Part shown: piece after piece, positions 36,197-44,934 of the stretch
Numbering within the stretch: the first letter of the stretch is position 1
Layout: each line of letters opens with the position of its first letter
Assembly: GCF_018598225.1 (NCBI RefSeq)
Contig: NZ_JAHESF010000016.1
Location: 1-64,000 of the forward strand
Length of the DNA: 64,000 nt
Direction: 5' to 3'
Source: Chryseosolibacter histidinae
GTDB lineage: Bacteria; Bacteroidota; Bacteroidia; Cytophagales; Cyclobacteriaceae
Notes under the pieces: generated by a model
What the model was told of the DNA's origin: nothing
Databases searched by the model: none
The model's input: the letters and a program-made list of their open reading frames with translations, nothing else
Made by a program: the position numbers and the translations under genes

Positions 36197-36751
36197 TCAA
36201 TAAGAGAAGGGCACTGCCACCAGGGTCTTGTCCCAGATGAGCACCATCTCGGCATCTTCGCCTGCTTTTTCGAAAGAGATGGTGAATTGTTCAAACTCCT
36301 GGTCCTGCCATACGGCCAGTACGTTCACAGTGAGCACATCGCGGGCGGGGTCGCGGTTGGCTTCACCTTTCGAGTTGATACCCCATTGCCCGTATTCCGA
36401 ATTGAAGATGATGGTCCACGATTCCTGGCCGGGAATGGTCCACAGCGAATACTTGCCGGCTTTTAATGTTTTTCCTTCGATCTGGAGATCTTTATTGGTC
36501 TCGAACGTGGTGGCTTCGTTGGCACCCGTTCTCCATACCTTGTCATAGGGCACCAGGGCGCCGAAAATATCACGGCCTTTTTTGAACGGGCGGTTATAAA
36601 ATACCCTGATGGTAAGATCACCTTTCTGAAATAAGGATTCGCCTTCAGGACTGAATGACTTGGCCTGCTTCCTGTTCATATAGCCGATCACTGTCATAAG
36701 CGCCACAATCAGCACGATACCGGCTATAGTAAAGATCAAAAACTTCTTCAT
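36197..36751 (-). CDS. DUF2911 membrane-anchored protein
   Basis: A 184-aa protein with one N-terminal transmembrane segment (residues about 5-24) and a DUF2911 domain. Characteristic parts: VFYNRPFKKGRDIFGALVPY, VWRTGANEATTFET near residue 72 and LKAGKYSLWTIPGQESWTIIF near 97. The domain is a beta-rich fold of unknown function common in Bacteroidota, probably exposed to the periplasm. It converges on the PD40 gene with a 9-bp gap. Confidence 0.88.
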   Translation of the reverse strand: MKKFLIFTIAGIVLIVALMTVIGYMNRKQAKSFSPEGESLFQKGDLTIRVFYNRPFKKGRDIFGALVPYDKVWRTGANEATTFETNKDLQIEGKTLKAGKYSLWTIPGQESWTIIFNSEYGQWGINSKGEANRDPARDVLTVNVLAVWQDQEFEQFTISFEKAGEDAEMVLIWDKTLVAVPFSY

Positions 36752-36873
36752 GGTTTAAGGTGACAAATAAAATGCTGCAAATCAACGCGTTTAACTTAAA
36801 AACAATTTTCAATTCTTTCCATAAAAATTACCTGAATACCACTTATTTTTACGGGCTTTTAAACAATTTAGTT

Positions 36874-36996
36874 ATGGATTTCGCTTCTTGGTGGCCTTTC
36901 TACGTCGTAATCACACTGTTTATTCTTGCCATTATCTCCCCCTGGATCTTCCCCAACAAAATGGTGAGCAAGAACAAGCACGATAATAAATTCTAA
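36874..36996 (+). CDS. 40-residue single-pass membrane protein
   Basis: From the ATG at 36874 the frame encodes MDFASWWPFYVVITLFILAI and then a short basic tail ending NKHDNKF: one Trp-rich transmembrane helix and a Lys-rich end. An ATG 38 codons upstream would add AT-rich, non-protein-like sequence. It stops 21 bp before the LOG gene on the same strand. Small size makes it uncertain, but the membrane-helix pattern and operon position support expression. Confidence 0.4.
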   Translation: MDFASWWPFYVVITLFILAIISPWIFPNKMVSKNKHDNKF

Positions 36997-37017
36997 TACC
37001 TCACTTTTTTACGCATA

Positions 37018-37560
37018 ATGAACATTTGCGTTTTCTGCGGCTCGGCCACGGGTATTAACCCTCTGTATGCTGAATCCGCCAGGAGACTGGGTTCATTGAT
37101 GGCGCAATCGTCCGTAGGTCTCGTATACGGAGGTGGCAATATCGGTTTGATGGGTGTTGTTGCCGATGCCGTGCTCAAGGAAGGCGGACGTGTTACTGGT
37201 GTCATTCCTGATTTTCTGGTCAGGCGCGAGGTTGGCCACCGCGGTGTTACCTCGCTGGAGATCGTAGACAGCATGCATCAGCGCAAGCAACGTATGGCCG
37301 ACCTGGCCAACGGGTTCATTGCCTTACCCGGCGGATGGGGCACCTTGGATGAGCTTGCGGAAATTCTCACCTGGCGTCAGCTGGGCCTCATCGATCAGCC
37401 CGTCGTGATCCTAAATATCAATCACTTTTTTGACCCCTTGCTGGCGCAAATGCGTTTAATGTCAGAAGAGGGTTTTCTCAAACCTGCATACCTGGAGATG
37501 CTTCAGATCGCATTTTCTCCTGAAGAGGCATTTTCTTGCATATACCCCAAAAAGGGTTAA
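37018..37560 (+). CDS. LOG family protein (nucleoside monophosphate phosphoribohydrolase-like)
   Basis: A 180-aa Rossmann-like protein with the LOG hallmarks: FCGSATGINP near residue 6, VYGGGNIGLMGVVADA near 35, MHQRKQRMADLANGFIALPGG near 85 and the signature PGGWGTLDELAE near 105. Enzymes of this family cleave the N-glycosidic bond of nucleoside 5'-monophosphates, including cytokinin-type ones; some are lysine-decarboxylase misannotations. Likely cytoplasmic. The exact substrate is not shown by the sequence. Confidence 0.93.
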   Translation: MNICVFCGSATGINPLYAESARRLGSLMAQSSVGLVYGGGNIGLMGVVADAVLKEGGRVTGVIPDFLVRREVGHRGVTSLEIVDSMHQRKQRMADLANGFIALPGGWGTLDELAEILTWRQLGLIDQPVVILNINHFFDPLLAQMRLMSEEGFLKPAYLEMLQIAFSPEEAFSCIYPKKG

Positions 37561-37612
37561 TGTATACTCTCTGAAATTTGTCTTATATTGAAAAAAGTGC
37601 TCCCGGACGCCT

Positions 37613-38845
37613 ATGTTGCACAGGTACCTGATTGTTGCGTTCTTCGTTTTTTGCTCGTTTCAGGGCTATAGCCAGGCATTGGGCTTTTCGCTGGCCGATG
37701 GAAAAACCAAGGTTCAGATACCCATCGAGATCTACAACAACCTCATTGTGGTGCCCGTGGTGCTCAATGGCGCGTTGCCCCTGAAGTTCATACTCGATAC
37801 CGGCGTGCGCACGGCCATTCTTACGCAAAAGTCATTCACAGACATCCTGAATTTATCGTACTCGCGGAAGTACACCATCTCCGGCCCGGGTGGTGAAAAG
37901 CTGGTAGACGCCTACGTTACCAACAACGTTTCGCTCGAGCTGCCGGGCGTGCTGGGGCGGGGGCATGCGCTGCTGGTGCTGGAAGAAGATTACCTGGAAC
38001 TGCGAAACTATCTGGGTACCGATGTGCACGGCATTCTCGGTTACGAGCTGTTCAGCAGGTTCATTGTGCAGGTGAACTATGAAAAAAAGTTGCTGACGCT
38101 GATGTTGCCGCAACGGTTCAAGATGAAACGGAAATTTCACGCGGTGCCTATACGCATTGAAGATACGAAACCCTATATCACCACACCCATTGTGCTGGCG
38201 GATGGCACCCAGCTTACCGCGAAATTGTTGATGGATTCGGGTGCAAGCCACGGCCTGATGCTTGACCCCGGCTCCGACTCCAGGATCGAAGTACCCGAAA
38301 AGGTGGTGAGCAGCGTGATCGGCCGTGGGCTGGGAGGTGAGATCACCGGTAAGGTGGGGCGCATCAAGGCGTTGCACATGGGACCTTACCAACTGGAGAA
38401 CCTCATCGCCAATTTTCCTGACCCTAACAGTTATTTCGATAGTTTGAAAACGGGCGCCACGCCGCGCAACGGATCCATCGGCGGTGAATCGTTAAGCCGT
38501 TTTACCGTGATCTTCAATTTTCCGAAAGAAGAGATCTACCTCAAGAAGAACCATGCGTTCAAAAAAGGATTTCATTATAACCTCAGCGGACTCACTGTAA
38601 AAGCAAAAGGTTCGAGCCTGAATGTGTTCGAGATCACGGAAGTAAGAAGGGAGTCTGTTGCAGACCGCGCCGGCATCAAGGAAGGCGATATCCTTGTCAC
38701 CATCAACGGCATGCCGGCCAGCCAGATCGACCTGAACGTGATCAATGCCTTGTTCAACTACAAACCACGGAAGAAGATCAACCTCACCTTAGACCGGAAG
38801 GGCCAGCGAATGAAAGTGGATTTCAGGCTGGAGGACCAGATTTAA
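37613..38845 (+). CDS. exported retropepsin-like aspartyl protease with PDZ domain
   Basis: A 410-aa protein with a signal peptide, then two retroviral-type aspartyl protease halves: KFILDTGVRTAIL (catalytic DTG near residue 62) and KLLMDSGASHGLML (DSG near 206). A PDZ domain follows at about 330-405 (VFEITEVRRESVADRAGIKEGDILVTINGM). Such clan AA proteases in Bacteroidota are periplasmic or surface-facing; the PDZ domain may recognise substrate C-termini. Both catalytic Asp residues are present. The heptamer/longer-unit composite repeat begins right after the stop. Confidence 0.85.
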   Translation: MLHRYLIVAFFVFCSFQGYSQALGFSLADGKTKVQIPIEIYNNLIVVPVVLNGALPLKFILDTGVRTAILTQKSFTDILNLSYSRKYTISGPGGEKLVDAYVTNNVSLELPGVLGRGHALLVLEEDYLELRNYLGTDVHGILGYELFSRFIVQVNYEKKLLTLMLPQRFKMKRKFHAVPIRIEDTKPYITTPIVLADGTQLTAKLLMDSGASHGLMLDPGSDSRIEVPEKVVSSVIGRGLGGEITGKVGRIKALHMGPYQLENLIANFPDPNSYFDSLKTGATPRNGSIGGESLSRFTVIFNFPKEEIYLKKNHAFKKGFHYNLSGLTVKAKGSSLNVFEITEVRRESVADRAGIKEGDILVTINGMPASQIDLNVINALFNYKPRKKINLTLDRKGQRMKVDFRLEDQI

Positions 38846-39219
38846 ATGCAGGTTCACGCAAAGCCCAAATACAGGTTCACGCAAAGCCCACAAAGAAGAC
38901 GCAAAGCCCGCAAAGTTTTTTTTTAACCGCAGAGAACGCTGAGGAGCCGCAGAGGGCCGCAGAGATATTTTTAAACTGTTCTTGAAAGAGCATAGCGAAC
39001 CTTTCCTCTGAAACCCGTTATCCTGAAGCGACGCAGGTGTGATCGCATGTGGGAGCGAAGGATCCCAAGGTCGCTTACTGCGTACTTAATTCGAGCGCAT
39101 GGCACGTCGTAGGCACGCTGTCAAATGGGGATCCTTCATTCGCGCATGCCAATGCTCAAACCGCCATTCAGGATGACGACGAAAACGAAACGCTCCTTTG
39201 CGATCTTTGTGTTATGCGT
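38846..39219. repeat. nested composite repeat element
   Basis: This 374-bp convergent gap has three layers. Outer: CACGCAAAGCCCA-type units (38849-38915, including a 19-bp unit repeated at 38849 and 38872) facing an inverted CTTTGCGATCTTTGTG (39196-39218). Middle: CGCAGAG-type units (38928-38964). Inner: two oppositely oriented copies of a roughly 50-bp motif, ATCCTGAA to GAAGGATCCC (39019-39065) and GGGGATCCTTC to TTCAGGAT (39127-39174). No credible gene lies inside. The outer arms run from one stop codon to the other. Confidence 0.8.
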
Positions 39220-39699
39220 TTATGCCAAGAAAGCAAGTCTTCTCAGTTGTCCTTTTCTTCTGGCGTATGCCTTGTAGAGATAGAGTTGTGTTCTCCTGAA
39301 CTTGAGCGAATTGCGGATCGCGTTGTACAACGATTCGGGTGAAAAATTCTGTTTCAGGATATAGTCCAGCACACCGGAAGAGGCTGATGACTCCTGGTAG
39401 TTGGAGTTTTTGATAACGGTGATGGGAATGTCCTTTGTTTTTCGGGTGCGGGCCAGTGTTTCCACGGCCTGGTTAAGTTCTGCGCGACCAATATTATCGT
39501 CGATGAGAATGAAGTTAGGACTGAAATTCATCAGTCGTTCAACGATGCTGCGAAGATCGAAGGCGATCTCCGTGATGATCTTTCTTCCCCGTACTTGTTT
39601 GATCTGCTCGAGCGTTTTGCTCATATCGATGGGGTTATTTCCGATCAGCAAAACATTGAGGGGCTCAGTAGCCCTGATAGGTTCAACACTTGTTTCCAT
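39220..39699 (-). CDS. lone receiver-domain protein
   Basis: A 159-aa protein with the fold of a response-regulator receiver: LNVLLIGNNPIDMSKTLEQI at the start, NFILIDDNIG near residue 60 with the probable phospho-acceptor Asp, then DIPITVIKNSNYQESSASSG with the switch Ser/Thr region and DYILKQNFSPESLYNAI with a Lys. The acidic pair expected after strand one is weak (GNNP), so phosphorylation is uncertain. No output domain follows; the basic tail (RRKGQLRR) abuts the repeat element. It diverges from the FAD oxidoreductase gene with a 107-bp gap. Confidence 0.75.
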   Translation of the reverse strand: METSVEPIRATEPLNVLLIGNNPIDMSKTLEQIKQVRGRKIITEIAFDLRSIVERLMNFSPNFILIDDNIGRAELNQAVETLARTRKTKDIPITVIKNSNYQESSASSGVLDYILKQNFSPESLYNAIRNSLKFRRTQLYLYKAYARRKGQLRRLAFLA

Positions 39700-39806
39700 A
39701 CAGCCAGCACTATAGATTTAAAGTATATAACGTATAATCATGGCCCGAAAGATTCTATGTGGCCAGATTTTTTTACTTTTTATTTTGATAGCGATCACCA
39801 AATGCT

Positions 39807-40916
39807 TTGAGAAACGCAATTATTGTCGGGGGTGGCCTTGCGGGCCTTGTTTCGGGAATCCAGCTTTCAATGGCTGGAATTCCGTGTCTGCTCATTGAAA
39901 AAAAATCGTACCCGCATCATCGCGTATGCGGTGAATATATTTCAAACGAAGCAGTGCCTTTTTTAAAGAGACTGGGGCTGTATCCTGATGAATTTTCTCC
40001 CCCTCAGATCAATCGGTTTCAATTATCATCGGTAACCGGACGCCACGCCACGATTCCGCTCGATATGGGAGGTTTCGGCATCAGCAGATTTACATTCGAT
40101 CATTATCTCTATCAAAAAGCAAAAGCGTGTGGCGTTAACTGTATGCTCAACACGGAAGTCACCGATGTTCGTTTTCAGGGCGAAAAATTCACGATCAGTA
40201 CTCAGGTAAAAAATTTTGAAGCCGATGTGGTGATCGGTGCCTTCGGAAAAAGATCCAAACTCGACCTAACAATGGGCCGGAGATTCATTACAAAACGATC
40301 TCCCTATGCCGCCATCAAGTACCACATCCGCACAGATCACCCTGCAAACCTGATCGCACTGCACAATTTCAGGGACGGATATTGCGGTATCAGCAATGTG
40401 GAGGACGGAAAGACCAACCTGTGCTACCTCACGCACCGCAATAACCTGCGAAAAACTGGCAGCATTGCCTCGCTGGAAAAGGAAATCCTTCAAAAAAATA
40501 ATTTACTCAAGTATGTTTTCTCCAATTCCGAATTCCTTTTTGAAAAACCGGAAGTGATCAACGAGATCTCCTTTGCAACCAAAGATCCGGTGGAAGGTCA
40601 TGTACTCATGGCAGGAGACGCCGCCGGCATGATCACCCCGTTATGTGGTAATGGCATGGCGATGGCCCTGCACAGCTCGAAAGTGGTCAGTGCGCTGGTG
40701 ATTCAATATTGCAGGGCAGAGATCACCCGGACGCAACTTGAAAAGATGTACTCCGACCAATGGAACGTAAAATTCGCGAACCGGCTGAGAACCGGCCGCC
40801 GGATCCAGAAACTTTTCGGCAACGCCCTGCTTTCAAACGCTGCGGTGAACCTCGCGCTCTATTCAAGACCGGTTGCCGATCTCATTGTGCGCCAGACGCA
40901 TGGAGAAGAGTTTTGA
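39807..40916 (+). CDS. FAD-dependent oxidoreductase, geranylgeranyl-reductase type
   Basis: A 369-aa flavoprotein with an N-terminal dinucleotide motif IIVGGGLAGLVSGIQL, then HHRVCGEYISNEAVPFL near residue 38 and the second FAD motif GHVLMAGDAAGMITPLCGNGMA near 264. These are the marks of the geranylgeranyl-reductase / aromatic-hydroxylase-like group. The start is a TTG at 39807; a nearby ATG is out of frame and ends at once. Context with type III PKS, UbiA and methyltransferase genes suggests it oxidises or reduces the polyketide or its prenyl chain. The stop overlaps the first base of a heptamer array. Confidence 0.9.
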   Translation: MRNAIIVGGGLAGLVSGIQLSMAGIPCLLIEKKSYPHHRVCGEYISNEAVPFLKRLGLYPDEFSPPQINRFQLSSVTGRHATIPLDMGGFGISRFTFDHYLYQKAKACGVNCMLNTEVTDVRFQGEKFTISTQVKNFEADVVIGAFGKRSKLDLTMGRRFITKRSPYAAIKYHIRTDHPANLIALHNFRDGYCGISNVEDGKTNLCYLTHRNNLRKTGSIASLEKEILQKNNLLKYVFSNSEFLFEKPEVINEISFATKDPVEGHVLMAGDAAGMITPLCGNGMAMALHSSKVVSALVIQYCRAEITRTQLEKMYSDQWNVKFANRLRTGRRIQKLFGNALLSNAAVNLALYSRPVADLIVRQTHGEEF

Positions 40917-40989
40917 GGTACGATTTACGAGGTACGAAGTACGATTGCCTGATCATGGTTTTCCTGCTGTGGTCTGTGGACGGTGGACT
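40915..40989. repeat. GGTAC- and GTGGACT-type heptamer arrays
   Basis: First array 40915-40949: GAGGTAC, GATTTAC, GAGGTAC, GAAGTAC, GATTGCC, beginning inside the stop codon of the oxidoreductase gene. Second array 40969-40989: GTGGTCT, GTGGACG, GTGGACT. The two families are not inverted copies of each other here. They occupy most of the 121-bp gap before the sugar isomerase gene. Confidence 0.8.
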
Positions 40990-41037
40990 GTTTCAAAATA
41001 ATCTTTAACTTCCGTCACCTTAAAACTAAACCGAATT

Positions 41038-42012
41038 ATGAATCGTATTGAATTTTTGAGATCGCTCGGTCTCATCACGGTGAGCACAGCTGCGGGTGGT
41101 ACCTTTCTTTCTTCCTGCGCAGGCAAACAATCATCAGAAACGCAAGCCGATACTACGGCAACGGCTGAGACGGCGAAACCCAAAGAGTTGTTTTTCAAGA
41201 TCTCGCTGGCAGAGTGGTCGCTGCACAAGACCCTGTTCGAAGGCAAGCTCACCAACCTCGACTTTCCCGCCAAGGCTAAAAACGACTTCGGTATCTCTGC
41301 GGTAGAATATGTGAACCAGTTCTTCAAAGACAAAGCCAAAGACCAGCCGTACCTGGCAGACCTGAAAAAACGCTGTGACGACAACGGTGTTACCAGTGTG
41401 CTCATCATGATCGATGGTGAAGGCGGCCTGGGCGACACGAACAAAACAAAAAGAAACACCGCCGTGGAGAATCACAAGAAGTGGGTGGATGCCGCCAAAT
41501 TTCTCGGATGCCATTCTATCCGTGTGAATGCTTATGGCGAGGGCTCACGTGAAGAGGTTGCCAAAGCTGCCACTGACGGCCTTCGAGCGCTCTCTGAATT
41601 TGCCAAAGGATCGAACATCAATGTGATCGTTGAGAACCATGGCGGATACTCATCCGATGGCCAGTGGCTGAGCCAGGTGATCTCCAACACGCAGATGCAG
41701 AACTGTGGCACCCTTCCCGACTTCGGCAATTTCTGCCTCGTAAGAGAAAAAGATACCTGCAAAGAGGAGTACGACCGCTATAAGGGTATTACAGAAATGA
41801 TGCCCTTCGCCAAAGGTGTCAGCGCGAAGGCCCACGAGTTTGACGCACAGGGCAACTGCATCGAGACTGACTACACCAAGATGCTGCCCATCGTGAAAAG
41901 TGCCGGATACACGGGTTACATCGGCATCGAGTATGAAGGCAGCAGGCTCTCTGAAGATGAAGGCATCCGCGCCACTAAAGCGTTGCTGGAACGCGTTGGA
42001 ATGATGGTCTAG
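41038..42012 (+). CDS. exported sugar phosphate isomerase/epimerase (TIM barrel)
   Basis: A 324-aa protein. The N-terminus ([20 protein letters not shown], then FLSSCAG) combines a Tat-like or lipoprotein signal with Cys near residue 27. The mature part is a xylose-isomerase-like TIM barrel: [37 protein letters not shown] near 164, [14 protein letters not shown] near 198 and [16 protein letters not shown] near 301, holding the Glu/His metal ligands. The substrate is unknown. It interrupts the PKS locus and has heptamer arrays on both sides. Confidence 0.82.
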   Translation: MNRIEFLRSLGLITVSTAAGGTFLSSCAGKQSSETQADTTATAETAKPKELFFKISLAEWSLHKTLFEGKLTNLDFPAKAKNDFGISAVEYVNQFFKDKAKDQPYLADLKKRCDDNGVTSVLIMIDGEGGLGDTNKTKRNTAVENHKKWVDAAKFLGCHSIRVNAYGEGSREEVAKAATDGLRALSEFAKGSNINVIVENHGGYSSDGQWLSQVISNTQMQNCGTLPDFGNFCLVREKDTCKEEYDRYKGITEMMPFAKGVSAKAHEFDAQGNCIETDYTKMLPIVKSAGYTGYIGIEYEGSRLSEDEGIRATKALLERVGMMV

Positions 42013-42101
42013 TTTCTAACTAGCTTCTAGTCTTTAGCTGCGAGCTTCGAGGCGTTACGGGTCCGTCTCGCAGCTCGCAGCTAACAACTCAAGACTCTCT
42101 C
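42013..42101. repeat. inverted TAGCTTC/CTCGCAG heptamer arrays
   Basis: Left arm from 42014: TTCTAAC, TAGCTTC, TAGTCTT, TAGCTGC, GAGCTTC, GAGGCGT. Right arm from 42067, opposite in sense: CTCGCAG, CTCGCAG, CTAACAA, CTCAAGA, CTCTCTC. An 11-base spacer divides them. The element reaches from the sugar isomerase stop to the stop codon of the convergent ubiA-type gene, with no other DNA left over. Confidence 0.85.
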
Positions 42102-43002
42102 AAAATCCTCCCTGCAACGCCTGGATCACCTGAGAAGAGTCGAGGAAGAGATAAATGAAAAAAGCGTTGAGACAGGTAGCCGAAATAAAATTGAGTCGCA
42201 TGGTGTGCGTATGGTTTGCCTGGTTCTCGTCACGGCGAACGAGGTTGAACCAGTAGAAGAAATAGACCAGCACGGGCGACAGTGCCGCCAGAAAGATGAT
42301 GGCATACCGGAGCTGGAAAAAAGACTTGAGATACAGTACAAATCCGATGGTGGCCAGGGTAAAGAATATCGCGGCAAAGTAGAATGTTCCCTTGATGCCA
42401 AGCATGAGGCTGAAAGTTCTGTCGCCGCGTTTCGCATCTTCTTCATGTTGGTATACCTGGGTCATCGGATAGTTTGCCCAGAGCATGATGCTGGTGAGTG
42501 TTGCCGGAACGGTCACGGTCGGTGTTAAGGCGGCTTCGAGTGGCAGGTCATTAACACCCGTGTAACACATGACAAAAGTGAAAAACCCCTGAAAGAGACC
42601 GGTAATGATCCAGCCGGTAATGGCATATTTTTTTAACCTGACGGAAGGGTGGCTATAAGCTTTGGATACTAACCCATAAATGAGCAGCATCATGGCAAAT
42701 GTCGGGTTGATCTTCAGAAACCCCAGCGCAATGGCAAGTGCATCGAACAGGAGCGACAGGAAGTAAAGACCACGGTGCACGGGCGGTGGATTTTTAAGAC
42801 CTCCGATACTCTTCTCATCCTTGTCGAAGTAGCTGTTGTATCCGTTACTGGCCGGGTACAGCAGAAAGTGCAGAATAAAAAACACCCAGCCAATACGGGG
42901 TCCGTTCAGGTTAGGCGATGCGCAGAGGCTGAACAGGAAAACGGGAAGCAGAAAATAGGAGAAAGGAATCCGAAGGTGCAGCCACGACGAAAGTCTGAAC
43001 AT
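42100..43002 (-). CDS. UbiA family prenyltransferase
   Basis: A 300-aa integral membrane protein with about eight or nine helices. It has the two Asp-rich motifs of UbiA enzymes in slightly altered form: NGYNSYFDKDEKSIGG near residue 53 and YQHEEDAKRGDRTFSL near 183, which bind the Mg-diphosphate of the prenyl donor. It diverges from the type III PKS gene with 50 bp between. Transfer of a prenyl group to an aromatic polyketide is the natural reading, but UbiA-type enzymes also serve quinone and heme pathways. Confidence 0.88.
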   Translation of the reverse strand: MFRLSSWLHLRIPFSYFLLPVFLFSLCASPNLNGPRIGWVFFILHFLLYPASNGYNSYFDKDEKSIGGLKNPPPVHRGLYFLSLLFDALAIALGFLKINPTFAMMLLIYGLVSKAYSHPSVRLKKYAITGWIITGLFQGFFTFVMCYTGVNDLPLEAALTPTVTVPATLTSIMLWANYPMTQVYQHEEDAKRGDRTFSLMLGIKGTFYFAAIFFTLATIGFVLYLKSFFQLRYAIIFLAALSPVLVYFFYWFNLVRRDENQANHTHTMRLNFISATCLNAFFIYLFLDSSQVIQALQGGF

Positions 43003-43052
43003 AAAAAAGGATTTAAAACAAATTAACTGTTTTTCGTCTTATTAGGAAAAAC

Positions 43053-44153
43053 ATGAGCTATATCACCGCCATCGGCACAGCCAATCCTGTGCATCGCTTC
43101 AGCCAGTCAGTCATAGCAGATTTTATGCTTCGCACCATGCGGTTATCGGCTGGTGATGCGCGCAAGCTGAAGACCCTCTTCAGGGCGAGTGGCATAGACT
43201 ACCGTTACTCCGTGCTGGAAGATTATGGCAAAACGGGTGACTTCTCTTTCTTTTCAAAGATCGCCGATGCAGAGATCTTTCCTTCTACACAAGACCGCCT
43301 TCGTGTTTTCAAACAAGAGGCACCTTCGCTGAGCGTGGCTGCCGTAGAAGATCTCAGAGGCGCCTATGCTGTTGACCTGCGAAACGTCACACACCTCATC
43401 GTAGCCTGCTGCACCGGTATGTATGCGCCGGGCCTCGACATAGACCTGGTCAGGATGCTGGGCTTGTCTACTTCTGTGCAACGGACCGCCATCAACTTCA
43501 TGGGGTGTTACGCCGCCTTCAACGCGCTGAAAGCAGCAGATGCTTTCTGTCAAAGCAATGCCGATGCAAAAGTGCTCATTGTGTGCACCGAGCTTTGCAG
43601 TCTTCACTTTCAGGCCACAGGCACCGAAGACAACCTGCTGGCCAATGCTTTATTTGCAGACGGCGCCGCGGCGTTGGTCGTTGAGTCGCAGCGCAGCAAT
43701 GGTCTTAACCTGGCGCTCGAGACTTTTCATAATGATCTTTCTGCCGCCGGTGAACAGGACATGGCCTGGACTGTTGGAGACCTCGGCTTCGAAATGAGGT
43801 TGTCAGCTTATGTGCCCGAGATCATCCGCAGTGGCATAGCTTCACTTACCGGCGCGCTGCTGAGCAAGATCTCCAAAAAGATCTCAGACATTAAACACTT
43901 CGCCATTCATCCAGGCGGAAAAAAAATACTCGAAGTGATCGAACAGGAGCTGGGCATCACCAGGGCACAGAATCATGCGGCGTACAAGGTGTTGAATCAT
44001 TATGGAAATATGTCGTCGCCAACAGTTCTGTTCGTGCTGAAGGAAGTGATCGATGGGCTCACCAAAAAGAATGTGGGTGAGAAGATCCTGAGCTTTGCCT
44101 TTGGTCCCGGCCTGACGCTTGAAAGCATGGTGCTCAACATTGAAAACGCCTGA
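43053..44153 (+). CDS. type III polyketide synthase (chalcone/stilbene synthase family)
   Basis: A 366-aa ketosynthase-type homodimer that condenses malonyl-CoA onto acyl-CoA starters to form pyrones, resorcinols or similar aromatics. The catalytic triad is complete: Cys152 in NFMGCYAAF, His286 in FAIHPGGKK and Asn319 in HYGNMSSPT. The active-site context GCYAAFNAL and the C-terminal FAFGPGLTLE loop are typical. The methyltransferase gene starts 6 bp after its stop, and the UbiA gene diverges from it. The starter unit cannot be read by eye. Confidence 0.95.
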   Translation: MSYITAIGTANPVHRFSQSVIADFMLRTMRLSAGDARKLKTLFRASGIDYRYSVLEDYGKTGDFSFFSKIADAEIFPSTQDRLRVFKQEAPSLSVAAVEDLRGAYAVDLRNVTHLIVACCTGMYAPGLDIDLVRMLGLSTSVQRTAINFMGCYAAFNALKAADAFCQSNADAKVLIVCTELCSLHFQATGTEDNLLANALFADGAAALVVESQRSNGLNLALETFHNDLSAAGEQDMAWTVGDLGFEMRLSAYVPEIIRSGIASLTGALLSKISKKISDIKHFAIHPGGKKILEVIEQELGITRAQNHAAYKVLNHYGNMSSPTVLFVLKEVIDGLTKKNVGEKILSFAFGPGLTLESMVLNIENA

Positions 44154-44158
44154 CGCAA

Positions 44159-44869
44159 ATGCCCGACTTCAGCAAACGATCTTCGGAAGAAGAGATCATG
44201 GATGACCTGGCCTGCTCCGGCGAGGTTGTTCACCAGACCTTACGGGAATTGGAAACCATCAATGCGCTGCTGGGCGGGAACTATGTGACCCTTGATGGCA
44301 TCAGGAAACTGGTGGAGGGACGTGCACCGGGACGTTTCAGGATCGACGATCTTGGGTGCGGGAGCGGAGACATGCTGAGGCTGATCCGGAAATGGTCTTT
44401 AAAAAAAGGACTTGACCCTGAGCTCACGGGGCTCGACGCCAATCCGTTCATCATCGAGTTTGCCAGGAAGCACACGCCACCGGAGTGTAACATCCGTTAT
44501 GAGGCCGTGGATATTTTAGCCGCATCGTTTCGCAACCGTACTTTTGATGTGGTAACAGGAACATTGTTCTTTCACCACTTCAGCAACGATCAGCTGGTTT
44601 CGTTCTTCCGCCAGCTGAAAACGCAGACGCGCATCGGCTTTGTGATCAATGACATTCACAGGCACTGGTTTGCTTATTATTCGATCCGCTGGCTTACAAA
44701 ATTTTTTTCAAAGTCATTTATGGTCAAGTATGATGCACCTCTTTCCGTGCTGCGTGCTTTCAGAAAACAGGAGCTTGTGAACATCCTGCAAGCCGCTGGT
44801 ATCACGCATTATTCCATACAATGGATGTGGGCTTTCCGGTGGCAGGTAATTGTGCGGATAAAAGAATAA
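44159..44869 (+). CDS. SAM-dependent methyltransferase
   Basis: A 236-aa class I methyltransferase: the SAM-binding motif DDLGCGSGDMLRLI near residue 63, acidic TGLDANPFIIEFAR near 90, then VDILAASF and VVTGTLFFHHFSNDQLVSFF near 120-140. Placed 6 bp behind the type III PKS gene, it is probably the tailoring enzyme that methylates the polyketide (O- or C-methylation). This PKS-methyltransferase pair, with an FAD enzyme and UbiA nearby, recalls the srsABC-type phenolic lipid clusters (established for Streptomyces), extended by prenylation (inference). Confidence 0.88.
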   Translation: MPDFSKRSSEEEIMDDLACSGEVVHQTLRELETINALLGGNYVTLDGIRKLVEGRAPGRFRIDDLGCGSGDMLRLIRKWSLKKGLDPELTGLDANPFIIEFARKHTPPECNIRYEAVDILAASFRNRTFDVVTGTLFFHHFSNDQLVSFFRQLKTQTRIGFVINDIHRHWFAYYSIRWLTKFFSKSFMVKYDAPLSVLRAFRKQELVNILQAAGITHYSIQWMWAFRWQVIVRIKE

Positions 44870-44934
44870 ACTGGCACAATTTTTCGTATTTATGCCCCTG
44901 AATGCATCAATCCCATTCAATTAAAACGATTACC

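Noticed and set aside
38846-39219. CRISPR array
   Set aside because: The units are degenerate, have no uniform 20-40 bp spacers, are partly inverted, and no cas gene is in the window.
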